Assembly: GCF_900091595.1 (NCBI RefSeq)
Contig: NZ_FMCW01000018.1
Location: forward strand, 106,529-170,528
Origin: Micromonospora haikouensis
GTDB lineage: Bacteria > Actinomycetota > Actinomycetes > Mycobacteriales > Micromonosporaceae
Length of the DNA: 64,000 nt
Reading direction: 5' to 3'
Shown here: positions 7,831 to 16,228 of the stretch, one piece after another
How the letters are laid out: every line of letters starts with the position of its first letter
How positions within the stretch are numbered: the first letter of the stretch is position 1
Notes under the pieces: model-generated
Database searches by the model: none
What the model was told of the DNA's origin: nothing
What the model saw: the letters and a program-made list of their open reading frames with translations, nothing else
Translations under genes and position numbers: made by a program

Positions 7831-8590
7831 CGGCCGCGCCGAGCCCCTCGGACAACTCGCGCGCGATGCGCAGCAGGGTGTCCGCCGCCGCGGCCTCCGC
7901 CGCACCGGAGAGCACCGCGTCCGTGCCGAGCACGCCCAACGCGGCCACCACCTGGGTACGCTCGAACACCGGCGCGGCCAGCACCCGCACCCCGAAGTCC
8001 TCCGGCGAGTTGACGGCGAACCCGTCGCGGCGCACCTGCTCGACCACCGCCCGCAGCCCGGCCGACAGGCGCAGCTGGCGGGCCACCACGGGGGCCTCGG
8101 CGGGTGGCAGGTACGCGCAGAACACCCGGCCCTGCGCCGAGCGCACCAGGTCCAGCGGCGAGCCCGTACGCACGCTCAGCCGCACGTCGCCGCTGACGTT
8201 GTCCATGCAGCGGACCACGATCGGGCTCTCGCCGTTCCACACGCTGAGCACCGAGGTCTGGTTGGTGAGCCGGGTCAGCCGGTCCAGGTAGGGCTCGGCG
8301 GCGGTGACGATGGGCAGCGCCGCGCGGGCGGCGGCCTCCATCGCCAGCACCTGCGGGCCCAGCGTGTACGTGGCGGTGGCCGTGTCGAAGCGCAGCAGGT
8401 TGGCCGCGCGCAGCGCGCGGGCGTACCGGTGGGCGGTGGCCCGGCTGATCGCGAGGTCGGCGGTCAGCTCGGCCAGCGTGAGCCGGGGCCGCTCGGCGGA
8501 GAACGCCTTCAGGATGGTGGCGGCCCGCTGCACGGTCTGGATCGCCGGCGCGTCGCCGTGATGTTCCTCCACCCCGACCCCGACCGCCAT
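7823..8590 (-). CDS. IclR-family transcriptional regulator (second of a convergent pair)
   Basis: Regulator of 255 residues with winged helix at about 12-70 (RLTLAELTADLAISRATAHR) and an IclR ligand domain. It shares AIQTVQRAA and the general layout with the convergent gene, indicating local duplication followed by divergence. ATG at 8590 (MAVGVGVEEH) gives a normal family length; further upstream in-frame codons would add a non-conserved Arg/Cys-rich extension. The stop lies inside the 3' end of the neighbour. Ligands are unknown, most likely an aromatic acid or pathway intermediate. Confidence 0.9.
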   Translation of the reverse strand: MAVGVGVEEHHGDAPAIQTVQRAATILKAFSAERPRLTLAELTADLAISRATAHRYARALRAANLLRFDTATATYTLGPQVLAMEAAARAALPIVTAAEPYLDRLTRLTNQTSVLSVWNGESPIVVRCMDNVSGDVRLSVRTGSPLDLVRSAQGRVFCAYLPPAEAPVVARQLRLSAGLRAVVEQVRRDGFAVNSPEDFGVRVLAAPVFERTQVVAALGVLGTDAVLSGAAEAAAADTLLRIARELSEGLGAAVS

Positions 8591-8663
8591 CGCGTCACCT
8601 CGCGCATCCCCGTCGTCTCCGCAGGATGCGCACTCTACCCAGCGCGACGGGAGGGGCGCGAAC

Positions 8664-8701
8664 GTGGCGGAGGGGCGGCGTGGCCGCCGCCCCTCCGCCA
8701 C
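8664..8701 (-). terminator. Strong hairpin, probable terminator of the VOC/SnoaL operon
   Basis: Perfect 17-base stem beginning GTGGCGGAGGGG with a TGGC loop and no T tract. It lies about 270 bases past the SnoaL-like gene stop on the minus strand and upstream of the IclR promoter, so it could insulate the regulator from readthrough. Confidence 0.6.
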
Positions 8702-8803
8702 ACTCTCCGACTACGGTGCGCGATATAGGGGTGCCAGGCCGCCGAGGCCCGGCCGGCGCTGACGCTGCGTCACGCCCCGCGAGACCGGACCACGCACCCC
8801 GCA

Positions 8804-8931
8804 CCCTTTGCTCTGCACCCACCGAGGCAACACGGCCGTCACGCTGCAATTCTGCGGAGTGCCACCAACAGCAACCGGCAGCGGTCAACTACTCTCAGCG
8901 ACCGCTGCGTCCGTGGGTGCAGAGCAAAGGG
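8804..8931. repeat. Perfect 19-base inverted repeat flanking 90 bases
   Basis: Left arm ccctttgctctgcacccac (8804-8822) is exactly complementary to the right arm 8913-8931. The inner 90 bases contain a smaller stem (gcggtc...gaccgc at about 8881-8905). It encodes nothing evident. Candidates are a MITE-like element, a structured RNA or a two-site operator. Confidence 0.75.
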
Positions 8932-8973
8932 GCCAGCCGGCGACATCGGCCCAGGCGCGGCGACCACGCCCAG

Positions 8974-9384
8974 TCACTGCTCGACGGCGAGCTGCCGGTG
9001 CACCTCGCCGCTGTCCCAGTAGTCGACCCGGTGCGCGACCAGGCCGTCGGCGTCGACCCGGAACCGGAACATCCCGCGCACGCGCACCGGGGCCCGGCCC
9101 GCGGAGACGAGCCGGAACGACATCCGGTACGCCAGCGCGGCCCGGTCCCCCTCGACGATCAGCTCCTCCACCTCGTAGCGGAGGTCGGCGAACTCGGCCA
9201 GGAAGCCGTCGAGCCGCTCCCGGTAGCCGGCCCGGCCGACCACCCCGCGACCGAGCCCGGCGGTGTGCTCGTTGACGAAGCCGACGCTGACGCAGGCGGC
9301 GACGGCGTCGGCGTCGTGGGCGTTCAGCGCGGCCAGGTAGCGCAGCACCGCGGCCCGGGTCCCCGCCGCGGTCAGTTCCCCCAC
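8974..9384 (-). CDS. SnoaL-like / NTF2-fold protein
   Basis: Protein of about 136 residues with the SnoaL/NTF2 cone-fold pattern: AVLRYLAALNAHDADAVAAC near the start, FVNEHTAGL, YRERLDGFLAEFADLRYEVE and a C-terminal strand DGLVAHRVDYWDSG. Members include polyketide cyclases, ketosteroid isomerase-like enzymes and ligand-binding proteins. GTG at 9384 is the only start that keeps the first helix and it overlaps the VOC gene by 13 bases. Probably co-transcribed with that VOC gene; reaction unknown. Confidence 0.8.
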   Translation of the reverse strand: MGELTAAGTRAAVLRYLAALNAHDADAVAACVSVGFVNEHTAGLGRGVVGRAGYRERLDGFLAEFADLRYEVEELIVEGDRAALAYRMSFRLVSAGRAPVRVRGMFRFRVDADGLVAHRVDYWDSGEVHRQLAVEQ

Positions 9385-9821
9385 AGCCGCCGTACGGTGT
9401 CGAACACCTGCTGGTCGTGGGAGATCTCGATGACGTTGCCGTCGGGGTCTTTCAGCGCGCAGATGTAGCCGACCGGCGGCGGCATCTGGCGGGGCTCCCA
9501 GTGCAGGCAGCCCAGCTCGCGGGCCCGCGCGGCGATCTCGTCGACGTCCGAGCGCTGCGGCACCTCGATGCCGATGTGCGCGAACGGGTGGAGCAGGCCG
9601 AGCTGGCCGCCCTTGTCCTTGTTGAACGAGACGAGCACCAGCACGAACGGCGTCTCGACCTGCTTGTCGTTGGAGAGCCACACGCTCTCCCCGTCGGCGT
9701 CGGCGAACCGCTCCACCACCACCAGCGGGGTGAGCGTGGTGTAGAACGCGATCGCCTTGTCGAGGTCGCCGGTGGGCAGTGCCACGTGCGTCCATCGGGC
9801 TTGGGTCAGGCCGGTCCCCAT
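9372..9821 (-). CDS. VOC-family (glyoxalase/dioxygenase fold) protein
   Basis: Protein of 149 residues with two beta-alpha-beta-beta-beta modules typical of vicinal-oxygen-chelate enzymes: WTHVALPTGDLDKAIAFYTT at the N-terminus (metal His), AHIGIEVP in the middle (second metal ligand region) and DPDGNVIEISHD near the C-terminus (Glu ligand). ATG at 9821 is preferred to an upstream in-frame codon because GGAGG lies at the correct distance. It may be a glyoxalase-like isomerase or extradiol-type enzyme. It overlaps and precedes the SnoaL-like gene. Confidence 0.88.
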   Translation of the reverse strand: MGTGLTQARWTHVALPTGDLDKAIAFYTTLTPLVVVERFADADGESVWLSNDKQVETPFVLVLVSFNKDKGGQLGLLHPFAHIGIEVPQRSDVDEIAARARELGCLHWEPRQMPPPVGYICALKDPDGNVIEISHDQQVFDTVRRLWGN

Positions 9822-10006
9822 GAGTACCTCCACCGTGCCGGAATGTCCATAACAACGCTGTCACCAGCCTATTCGTCCCCCGGTCGCGGCGGCGATGTGC
9901 CGGGGACACAAACCCGTCCGGGCCGATTCGACCCGGCGGGACAGTGCCGGGGGTCGGGTCGGCGTGCCAGCGTGGTCACACACACCAGCAGGAGGACGAT
10001 CAGATC

Positions 10007-11032
10007 ATGCGCTACCGCAGGCTCGGCGGCACGGGCGTCGAGGTCAGCACGCTCTGCCTCGGCACGATGATGTTCGGCGCGTGGGGCAACACCGACGAGA
10101 AGGAGTGCCACCGGATCGTCGCCGAGGCGCTCGACGCCGGGGTCAACCTGGTCGACACCGCCGACGTGTACGCGCATGGCGAGACCGAGGAGATCGTCGG
10201 CCGGGCGCTGCGCGGGCGGCGCGACGACGTGGTGCTGGCCACCAAGTTCCACGAGCCGATGGGCACCGACCGCAACCGGCGGGGCAACTCCCGGCGGTGG
10301 ATCACGCAGGCGGTCGAGGACAGCCTGCGCCGACTGGGCACCGACTGGATCGACGTCTACCAGGTGCACCGCCCCGACCCGCGCACCGACGTCGACGAGA
10401 CCCTCGGCGCCCTGTCCGACCTGGTCCGGCAGGGCAAGGTACGCCTCATCGGCACCTCCGCGTTCCCCGCCGAGCAGATCGTCGAGGCGCAGTGGGTCGC
10501 GCAGCAGCGCCAGCGGGAACGCTTCACCACCGAGCAGCTGGCGTACTCGATCCTGGCCCGGGGCGCCGAGGCCGGCGTGCTGCCGACCTGCGAGCGGCAC
10601 CGGCTCGGGGTGATGGTCTTCAGCCCGCTCAACGGCGGCTGGCTGACGGGCAAGTACCGCGCGGGCAGCGTGCCGGCGGACTCCCGCGCCGGGCGCAACG
10701 GCGACCACTTCGACTTCCGCGACGCCGCCGCCCGCGACCGCAAGCTCGACCTGGTCGGCGAGCTGGACGCGCTGGCCCGGGAGAGCGGCCTGACGCTGAT
10801 CGAGCTGGCACTGGGCTTCGTGCTCAGCCACCCGGCCGTGACCAGCGCCGTCATCGGCCCCCGCACCCTGGAGCAGCTGCGTAGCCAGCTCGGCGCGGGC
10901 CAGCTCGACGGGCTCCCGGCCGACGTGCTGGACCGCATCGACGCGCTGGTGCCGCCGGGCCACAACGTCAACCCGGCCGACGCCGGGTACCAGCCGCCGG
11001 CGCTGACCGACCCGGCCCTGCGGCGGCGCTGA
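10007..11032 (+). CDS. Aldo/keto reductase
   Basis: NADPH-dependent aldo/keto reductase of 341 residues, TIM barrel. The catalytic tetrad is visible: Asp in VDTADVY, Tyr in VYAHGETEE, Lys in VVLATKFHE and His in VYQVHRPDP. The cofactor region near the C-terminus reads SAVIGPRTLEQL. AGGAGGA at 9990-9996 supports ATG 10007. The gene stands alone, divergent from the VOC pair. Substrate unknown; sugar, sterol or xenobiotic carbonyls are common for this group. Confidence 0.93.
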   Translation: MRYRRLGGTGVEVSTLCLGTMMFGAWGNTDEKECHRIVAEALDAGVNLVDTADVYAHGETEEIVGRALRGRRDDVVLATKFHEPMGTDRNRRGNSRRWITQAVEDSLRRLGTDWIDVYQVHRPDPRTDVDETLGALSDLVRQGKVRLIGTSAFPAEQIVEAQWVAQQRQRERFTTEQLAYSILARGAEAGVLPTCERHRLGVMVFSPLNGGWLTGKYRAGSVPADSRAGRNGDHFDFRDAAARDRKLDLVGELDALARESGLTLIELALGFVLSHPAVTSAVIGPRTLEQLRSQLGAGQLDGLPADVLDRIDALVPPGHNVNPADAGYQPPALTDPALRRR

Positions 11033-11090
11033 CGCCACAGGCGGCCGTCGCCCCGGCCGCGAGGGCGGCATCGCTGGATAGGGTGCCCCC

Positions 11091-11585
11091 GTGGCCCTCT
11101 CGACACCGCCGGCCATCCCCGCCGGGACGTTTGCCGCCCGCCCGCAGCCGGTGCTTCCCGCTGCGGGCGGGCTGTTCCTGCGCCCGTGGGCGCCCTGCGA
11201 CGCGGCGGTCTTCTTCGCCGCCTACGCGGACCCGGAGATTCGGCACTGGCACACTCGTCAGCCTGCCTCCCAGGAGCAGGTCCACGAATGGTTCGATCAG
11301 TATCGTCAGGCGTGGGCGCGGGAAACCGGTGCCAGTTGGGCAGTGACCCGCAGCGACGGCGAGGTGCTGGGACGTATCGCCATGGGTGGCCTGAACCTCG
11401 ATGACGGTGTCGCGGGGTGCGCCTACTGGGTGCTTCCCGCCGCCAGGGGAGCGGGGGTGGCCTCGCGCGCACTGACCGGCCTGAGCGCCTGGGCACTGGG
11501 CGAGGGCAGCGACGCCGTCCACTCCGACGGCCGGCACGACATGCACCTCCACGCCCGCATCCGAGGTGACGAGCAACTCGCCTGA
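11091..11585 (+). pseudogene. GNAT acetyltransferase with internal in-frame deletion
   Basis: N-terminal and central parts match actinobacterial GNAT acetyltransferases (LFLRPWAPCDAAVFFAAYAD, AYWVLPAARGAGVASRAL as the acetyl-CoA pyrophosphate loop). After LTGLSAWALGEG the chain jumps straight to SDAVHSDGRHDMHLHARI, normally the C-terminal end. The usual segment containing the HR-ELDHSTRN-ASCRVA-KAGF region, about 30-35 residues, is missing in frame. That segment forms the last core strands and part of the CoA pocket, so the product is probably inactive. The start is GTG at 11091 with a weak ribosome site. Family comparison is from memory. Confidence 0.7.
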
Positions 11586-11947
11586 CGCACTCCACCGGGC
11601 GGCTCGCGGCGGGAACACCGGACGTAACCCCATTGGCGACCGACGATCACCGTCGGCTCCTTTGCTTGCCCGTGTGAGCGGTCACATGTTAACTTTCCCG
11701 AGGAGCTACCGGGCTGCTCCAGCCAGCTTATCGGGATCCCCGCCGGTCTCGGAGCGATGCGTATTACCGCGTCGAGCCGTGGCCATTCGGGAATTCCGCG
11801 CAGCGCTGAGGACAGGTCGCATTCCCGCCCCGTAATCGCAGGTGACCACCACCAAGATGTCACCAGTGCACCCACCCATGCCTGCCGAATGGCATATCAA
11901 TTCGCAGGCGGCACGACGACGTCCACCGTCCCGAAGATGGAGAGTCA
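11586..11947. other. Intergenic region upstream of the alpha-galactosidase
   Basis: No gene is supported in these 362 bases. It is less G+C-rich than its surroundings. A half-site ATGTTAAC near 11687-11694 resembles half of the palindrome upstream of the GH43 gene. GGAGAG precedes the GH27 start. No convincing -35/-10 pair was found. Confidence 0.4.
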
Positions 11948-13600
11948 ATGCGCGCACGTACGAGATGGTTCGCCGCCCTTGGCGTCGCACTCCTGGGAGC
12001 AGTCGGATTGACCGTGGTCGACACGGTTGCCGCGCCGCAACCAGCTCAGGCGTTGGACAACGGGGTGGGCCGCACCCCGCCGATGGGCTGGAACAGCTGG
12101 AACACGTTCGGCTGCAACATCAGCGAGGCGCTGATCCGGCAGATGGCCGACGCCATGGTCAACTCCGGCATGCGGGACGCCGGCTACCAGTACGTCGTCG
12201 TCGACGACTGCTGGATGAACCCCAACCGCGACTCGGCCGGCAACCTGCAGGGCGATCCGACCCGTTTCCCCAGCGGCATGAAGGCCCTGGGTGACTACAT
12301 CCACAGCAAGGGCCTCAAGTTCGGCATCTACCAGGCGCCGCTGGACAAGACCTGCGCCCAGTACTTCAACTCCTACCCCGGGGCCACCGGCGCCATGGGC
12401 CACGAGGCCCAGGACGCCCGCCAGTTCGCCGCCTGGGGCGTCGACTATCTCAAGTACGACTGGTGCTCGCCCACCGGCACCATCAACGAGCAGGTCAACC
12501 GGTTCGCCATCATGCGCGACGCGCTCGCCGCCACCGGTCGCCCCATTCTCTACAGCATCAACTCGAACAGCATCCACGAGAAGACCGGCCCCATGCGCAA
12601 CTGGGGCGACGTCGCCAACATCTGGCGCACCACCGAGGACATCACCAACGCCTGGAACACCGGCCAGACCAACGGCTACCCCATGGGCATCCAGAACATC
12701 ATCAACGTGACCGTGCCGCTGGCCGGTTACGCGCGTCCGGGTGCGTTCAACGACCCCGACATGATGGAGGTCGGCCGGGGCGGCATGAACGACACCGAGA
12801 TGCGCAGCCACTTCGCGATGTGGGCGATCATGGCCTCGCCGCTGATCGCCGGCAACGACATCCGCAACATGGACAGCGCCACGCAGACCATCCTCAAGAA
12901 CGCCAACCTCATCGCGATCAACCAGGACACCCTCGGCCTCCAGGGCACGCAGGTCTCCAACGACGGCACCCGCCGGGTGCTCGCCAAGCGGCTCGCCAAC
13001 GGCGACGTGGCGGTGGCCCTGTTCAACCAGGGCAGCTCCACCACCACCGTCTCCACCACCGCCGCCGCGATCGGCAAGTCCGGCTCCTCGTTCACCCTGC
13101 GCGACGCCTGGACGAACGGCACGTCCACCACCACCGGCGCCATCTCCGCCAGCGTGCCGGCCCACGGCACGGTCGTCTACCGGGTCAGCGGCGGCGGCAC
13201 CACCACCCCGCCGCCCACCACCACGTTCCGGCTGCGCAGCGAGTCCAGCGGCCGGTGCCTGGACGTCGACAACGGCAACACGGCCAACGGCACGGGGGCG
13301 CTGATCTGGGACTGTCACAGCAACGCCAACCAGCAGTTCACCCAGTCCGGCCAGGCCCTCCAGGTCCTGGGCAAGTGCCTGGAGCTGCCCACGAACGCCG
13401 CGGCCGGCACGCGGGCCCAGATCTGGGATTGCAACGGCGGCACCAACCAACAGTGGACCTTCAACGGCAACGGCACCATCAGCAACGTACGGTTCCCGTC
13501 GCTCTGCCTGGACGTCAACAACGCCGGCACGACCAACGGCACCACCGTGCTCGCCTGGACCTGCCACACCGCCGCGAACCAGCGGTGGAGCCGGGCCTGA
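11948..13600 (+). CDS. Secreted alpha-galactosidase (GH27) with CBM13 lectin domain
   Basis: Exported glycosidase of 550 residues releasing alpha-1,6-galactose from galactomannan or raffinose-type sugars. A Sec signal peptide ends near residue 35 (AQA cleavage). The GH27 barrel begins TPPMGWNSWNTFGC. The nucleophile is Asp171 in YLKYDWC and the acid/base is in GAFNDPDMMEVG near 269. A beta-sandwich follows, then a Thr/Pro linker and a ricin-B-type CBM13 trefoil (about 420-550) with NQQF, NQQW and NQRW repeats. GGAGAG precedes ATG 11948. A 12-base-stem hairpin follows the stop, so it is probably monocistronic. Confidence 0.95.
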   Translation: MRARTRWFAALGVALLGAVGLTVVDTVAAPQPAQALDNGVGRTPPMGWNSWNTFGCNISEALIRQMADAMVNSGMRDAGYQYVVVDDCWMNPNRDSAGNLQGDPTRFPSGMKALGDYIHSKGLKFGIYQAPLDKTCAQYFNSYPGATGAMGHEAQDARQFAAWGVDYLKYDWCSPTGTINEQVNRFAIMRDALAATGRPILYSINSNSIHEKTGPMRNWGDVANIWRTTEDITNAWNTGQTNGYPMGIQNIINVTVPLAGYARPGAFNDPDMMEVGRGGMNDTEMRSHFAMWAIMASPLIAGNDIRNMDSATQTILKNANLIAINQDTLGLQGTQVSNDGTRRVLAKRLANGDVAVALFNQGSSTTTVSTTAAAIGKSGSSFTLRDAWTNGTSTTTGAISASVPAHGTVVYRVSGGGTTTPPPTTTFRLRSESSGRCLDVDNGNTANGTGALIWDCHSNANQQFTQSGQALQVLGKCLELPTNAAAGTRAQIWDCNGGTNQQWTFNGNGTISNVRFPSLCLDVNNAGTTNGTTVLAWTCHTAANQRWSRA

Positions 13601-13619
13601 CCTGACCCCACGCGCCACC

Positions 13620-13669
13620 GGGCGCCCCGGACGCCACCGTCGGCAGACGGCCCGGCATCCGGGGCGCCC
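13620..13669 (+). terminator. Terminator hairpin after the alpha-galactosidase gene
   Basis: GGGCGCCCCGGA (13620-13631) pairs perfectly with TCCGGGGCGCCC (13658-13669), and the loop contains a second small stem CCGTC/GACGG. It starts 19 bases after the stop codon. There is no T tract, as is common in actinomycetes. Confidence 0.75.
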
Positions 13670-13704
13670 GCCTTCCCGTACGCCAATCCGCCACACTGTG
13701 CCGC

Positions 13705-14685
13705 ATGAGCGGATCGCAGGTGCCGGTGGTGGAGATGCTGTGGGAGGCGCACGATCCGCACCGCGCGCTCGACGCAAGGTTCGGCTTCGGCGACGCGCGG
13801 GCGGCGGGCCGCTGGGTCGCCGACGTCCTGGGCGAACACTGGGGCGTACGCGTCGACTCCTGCGAGCGGATCGTGATGAGCGGCGGCAACGCGCTGGCGT
13901 GGGTCGACACGCCGTCCGGTCGGCGGCTCGCGAAGTGGTCGGTGCTGCCCGATCGTTTCCCGCGCCTGGCCGAGGTGGCCCGACTCACGAGCTGGCTCGA
14001 CGGCCGGGGCCTGCCGGTCTCGGCGCCGGTTCCCACCGGGGACGGCCGGCTCCAGGTCGAGGCCAACGGTGTCTCGCTGGGCCTGCAACGGGTGATCGAG
14101 GGCGATCTTCTCGACACCACCGACCCCGGTCAGGTGCGGGCAGCCGGCACCGTCCTGGCCCGGCTGCACGATGTGCTCGCCGCATACCCGCACGCCGAAC
14201 GATTCGCCACGCTCGCCGTGGCGTCCCCACCGTTGACACAGCAGATCACCGAATGGCTCGACAGCCGCGCCGCACCGCTGCCCGCGGTGGCCCGCGACGC
14301 GCTGCGCGGACTGGTCGCCGGCGCGCCACCCGACCGGCTGCCACGGCAGCTCGTCCACCTCGACTTCCGCTCCGCCAACGTCCTGTGTGCCGGCGGCGAG
14401 ATCACCGCGGTCCTCGACTTCGAGGAAGCCCGGCACGACCACCGGCTCGTCGACCTGGCCCGCGCGACGGTCCTGCTCGGCACCCGCTACCACGACTGGG
14501 GGCCGGTGCCACCTGAGGTCCAGGCCCAGTTTCTCGCCGGCTACCAGGCCGTGCGCCCGCTGACCCCGGCGGAGTCGGGCTGGTGGGACATCCTGCTGCT
14601 CTGGCAGGCCCTCGCGATGGTGCCGCCCGGGGAGGACCCGACCGGGTGGGGACTATCCGCGCTGAGTCGACTGCCGCGACCCTGA
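13705..14685 (+). CDS. Aminoglycoside phosphotransferase-family kinase
   Basis: APH/choline-kinase-fold protein of 326 residues. It has an N-lobe with GGNALAWVDTPSGRRLAKWS (ATP Lys), a brenner-type catalytic loop LVHLDFRSANVL (Asp base, Asn metal ligand) near residue 218 and VLDFEEARHDHRLVDLA (DFG-like Asp). Family members phosphorylate aminoglycosides, homoserine, choline or other small molecules. There is no resistance context here, so a metabolic or self-protective role is equally likely. The gene lies just after the terminator of the GH27 gene. Confidence 0.85.
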   Translation: MSGSQVPVVEMLWEAHDPHRALDARFGFGDARAAGRWVADVLGEHWGVRVDSCERIVMSGGNALAWVDTPSGRRLAKWSVLPDRFPRLAEVARLTSWLDGRGLPVSAPVPTGDGRLQVEANGVSLGLQRVIEGDLLDTTDPGQVRAAGTVLARLHDVLAAYPHAERFATLAVASPPLTQQITEWLDSRAAPLPAVARDALRGLVAGAPPDRLPRQLVHLDFRSANVLCAGGEITAVLDFEEARHDHRLVDLARATVLLGTRYHDWGPVPPEVQAQFLAGYQAVRPLTPAESGWWDILLLWQALAMVPPGEDPTGWGLSALSRLPRP

Positions 14686-14722
14686 GCACGGTCCACTCTC
14701 GGCGAGCCGGGCCGGATCGGGT

Positions 14723-15103
14723 GTGGTGCACGATCAGTCGGCCGGCGGGGTGCCGTCCCGGTCGGCGTACTGGATCGGCGAGATCCCTTACCGCCAACCC
14801 GACGACACCTTCATGCCTGACACCATCGACGATTGGCGCGGCAACCGACTCCTGCGGCACCTGGTCGAGCGCCTCAACGCCGAGCACCCGTTCATCGACC
14901 TCAACACCCACAGCCTGTGGGCACTGCTCACCGCACGACGCGGGCTCGTCCACGATCACCCCGCCACCGGACGAGCCCTCGCCCACCGTGCCGTCGCCGC
15001 TCTCGACAGCGACCGGATCTCGGCGCAGTCCCGCCAGGAACTAACCTCTATCGTCTACAGCCTGCGGACAGAAGGCATCACCGGCACGGGGACGGGCAGA
15101 TGA
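14723..15103 (+). CDS. Hypothetical protein coupled to an HD phosphohydrolase
   Basis: Protein of up to 126 residues that I do not recognise. Its core (WIGEIPYRQPDDT, WRGNRLLRHLVERLNAEHPF, SLWALLTARRGLVHDHPATG) looks mostly helical with no signal peptide or membrane segment. Its last codons overlap the HD gene by four bases (ATGA), so the two are co-translated. The start is uncertain: GTG at 14723 or a downstream ATG near 14814. Likely a partner of the HD protein in nucleotide or RNA metabolism, by association only. Confidence 0.6.
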   Translation: MVHDQSAGGVPSRSAYWIGEIPYRQPDDTFMPDTIDDWRGNRLLRHLVERLNAEHPFIDLNTHSLWALLTARRGLVHDHPATGRALAHRAVAALDSDRISAQSRQELTSIVYSLRTEGITGTGTGR

Positions 15104-15678
15104 GCGAGGACCAGCACGCCGCCGCGATGAGGTTCATCTTCGAGGCCGGCGTCCTGAAACGCGCCGCCCGCACCGGCTGGTGGTTCGCCGGGGTCAAGCA
15201 TCCCGAGACCATCGCCGAGCACTCCCACCGCACCGCCCTGATCGGCATGATCCTCGCCGCCATGGAAGGGGCCGACCCCGCCCGCGTGACCATGCTCTGC
15301 GTCCTGCACGACACCCAGGAAACCCGCACCACCGACCTGCCCCACATCGCCAAGCGCTACCTCACCGCCGCCCCCAACACCACCATCACCGCCGACCAGG
15401 TCGCCGGCTGCCCACCCGCCGTCACCGACACCATCACCGCCGCCGTCACCGAATACGAAGCCGGCGAAACCCTCGACGCCGTCGTCGCCCGAGACGCCGA
15501 CAAACTCGAGTGCCTCGTCCAAGCCGTCGAATACCGCCACCAGGGCATCGACAACGTCCAACGCTGGATCGACAGCAGCCGCGCCGCGCTCAGGACCGAC
15601 TCCGCACACCGCCTCGCCGACGCCGCACTGACCGGACAGCCGCTGGCCTGGCTCACGCCCCCCGCACGGCCGGAGTAG
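15100..15678 (+). CDS. HD-domain phosphohydrolase (YfbR/HDDC2-like)
   Basis: Protein of 192 residues with HD-superfamily metal ligands: His in ETIAEHSHRTALIG, the HD pair in MLCVLHDTQETRT and the distal Asp in DAVVARDADKLECLVQAVEY. The arrangement matches 5'-deoxynucleotidase-like HD proteins, which hydrolyse nucleoside monophosphates. Codon choice is strongly biased to C-ending codons even for this genome. ATG at 15100 overlaps the preceding stop. Substrate not determined. Confidence 0.85.
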   Translation: MSEDQHAAAMRFIFEAGVLKRAARTGWWFAGVKHPETIAEHSHRTALIGMILAAMEGADPARVTMLCVLHDTQETRTTDLPHIAKRYLTAAPNTTITADQVAGCPPAVTDTITAAVTEYEAGETLDAVVARDADKLECLVQAVEYRHQGIDNVQRWIDSSRAALRTDSAHRLADAALTGQPLAWLTPPARPE

Positions 15679-15728
15679 CGGCTCCCTCGTCGGTGGGTTC
15701 CTTTCCCTGTGCCGCCGCTGCGGGTGCC

Positions 15729-15923
15729 CTACCCCAGGCTCAGGTTGTGCTCCTCCAGGGAGTGCTGGATGATCCCGAGGGCCTTCGGCCCCATGCCGTG
15801 CAGCCTGGCCAGCTCGGCGCGGGGCACCCCGGCCAGCTCGCGCAGGGTCGTGTAGCCGGCGTTGTTCAGGGCCCGCGTCGCGGGTGCTCCGATCCGGGGG
15901 AGCGCGTCGAGGGCGGAAGTCAC
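15729..15923 (-). CDS. Small helix-hairpin-helix protein
   Basis: Protein of 64 residues made of one double HhH unit: LPRIGAPATRALNNAGYTTL (first hairpin) and LHGMGPKALGIIQHSLEE (second). It resembles the C-terminal domain of RNA polymerase alpha and other non-specific DNA-binding HhH modules. The start is GTG at 15923. It may bind DNA or RNA; no partner is evident. A second small HhH-like protein lies at 17433-17657. Confidence 0.75.
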   Translation of the reverse strand: MTSALDALPRIGAPATRALNNAGYTTLRELAGVPRAELARLHGMGPKALGIIQHSLEEHNLSLG

Positions 15924-15967
15924 GTCGTCGACCCTACGGGCAGGTCAGCGCTATCTCCGGGCTGGGC

Positions 15968-16081
15968 TCAGGATTCCACTCCAGCGAGTCGGGCGGCTCG
16001 GTGCCAGAACCGGTCGATGTCGGCTTCGTCTTCACCCTCCCCCGCAACCTTATCGAAGAGTAGCCATACCGGCGCACTCAG
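15968..16081 (-). pseudogene. Possible gene fragment or very small ORF
   Basis: On the minus strand a reading frame ending at 15968 gives a protein-like tail containing WLLFDKVAGEGEDEADIDRF followed by WHRAARLAGVES. The acidic-then-amphipathic composition looks genuine, but a stop lies about 37 codons upstream and the only available start is CTG. It may be the C-terminal remnant of a lost gene. The rest of 15924-16228 shows no gene. Confidence 0.3.
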
Positions 16082-16228
16082 CTACCTCTCAGGTTGAGTG
16101 GGTACTTTTCCGACGCAGCGGCTTCCACCATGGACGCCGCTGAATCCGTTGTGGCACAAGGGTTTCCGGTGAAAGTTCCGCCGAATCCCGCGTGGCGCGC
16201 GTGGTGGCTGTCAAGGGAGACGCACGGA

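Larger units (their letters stand above)
8591..8973. other. 383-base intergenic region with two strong hairpins
   Basis: No gene is seen. The region holds a 17-base-stem hairpin (8664-8701), a weak -10-like TAGAGT on the minus strand upstream of the IclR gene (about 8631-8636), and a large inverted-repeat element (8804-8931). Confidence 0.6.
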
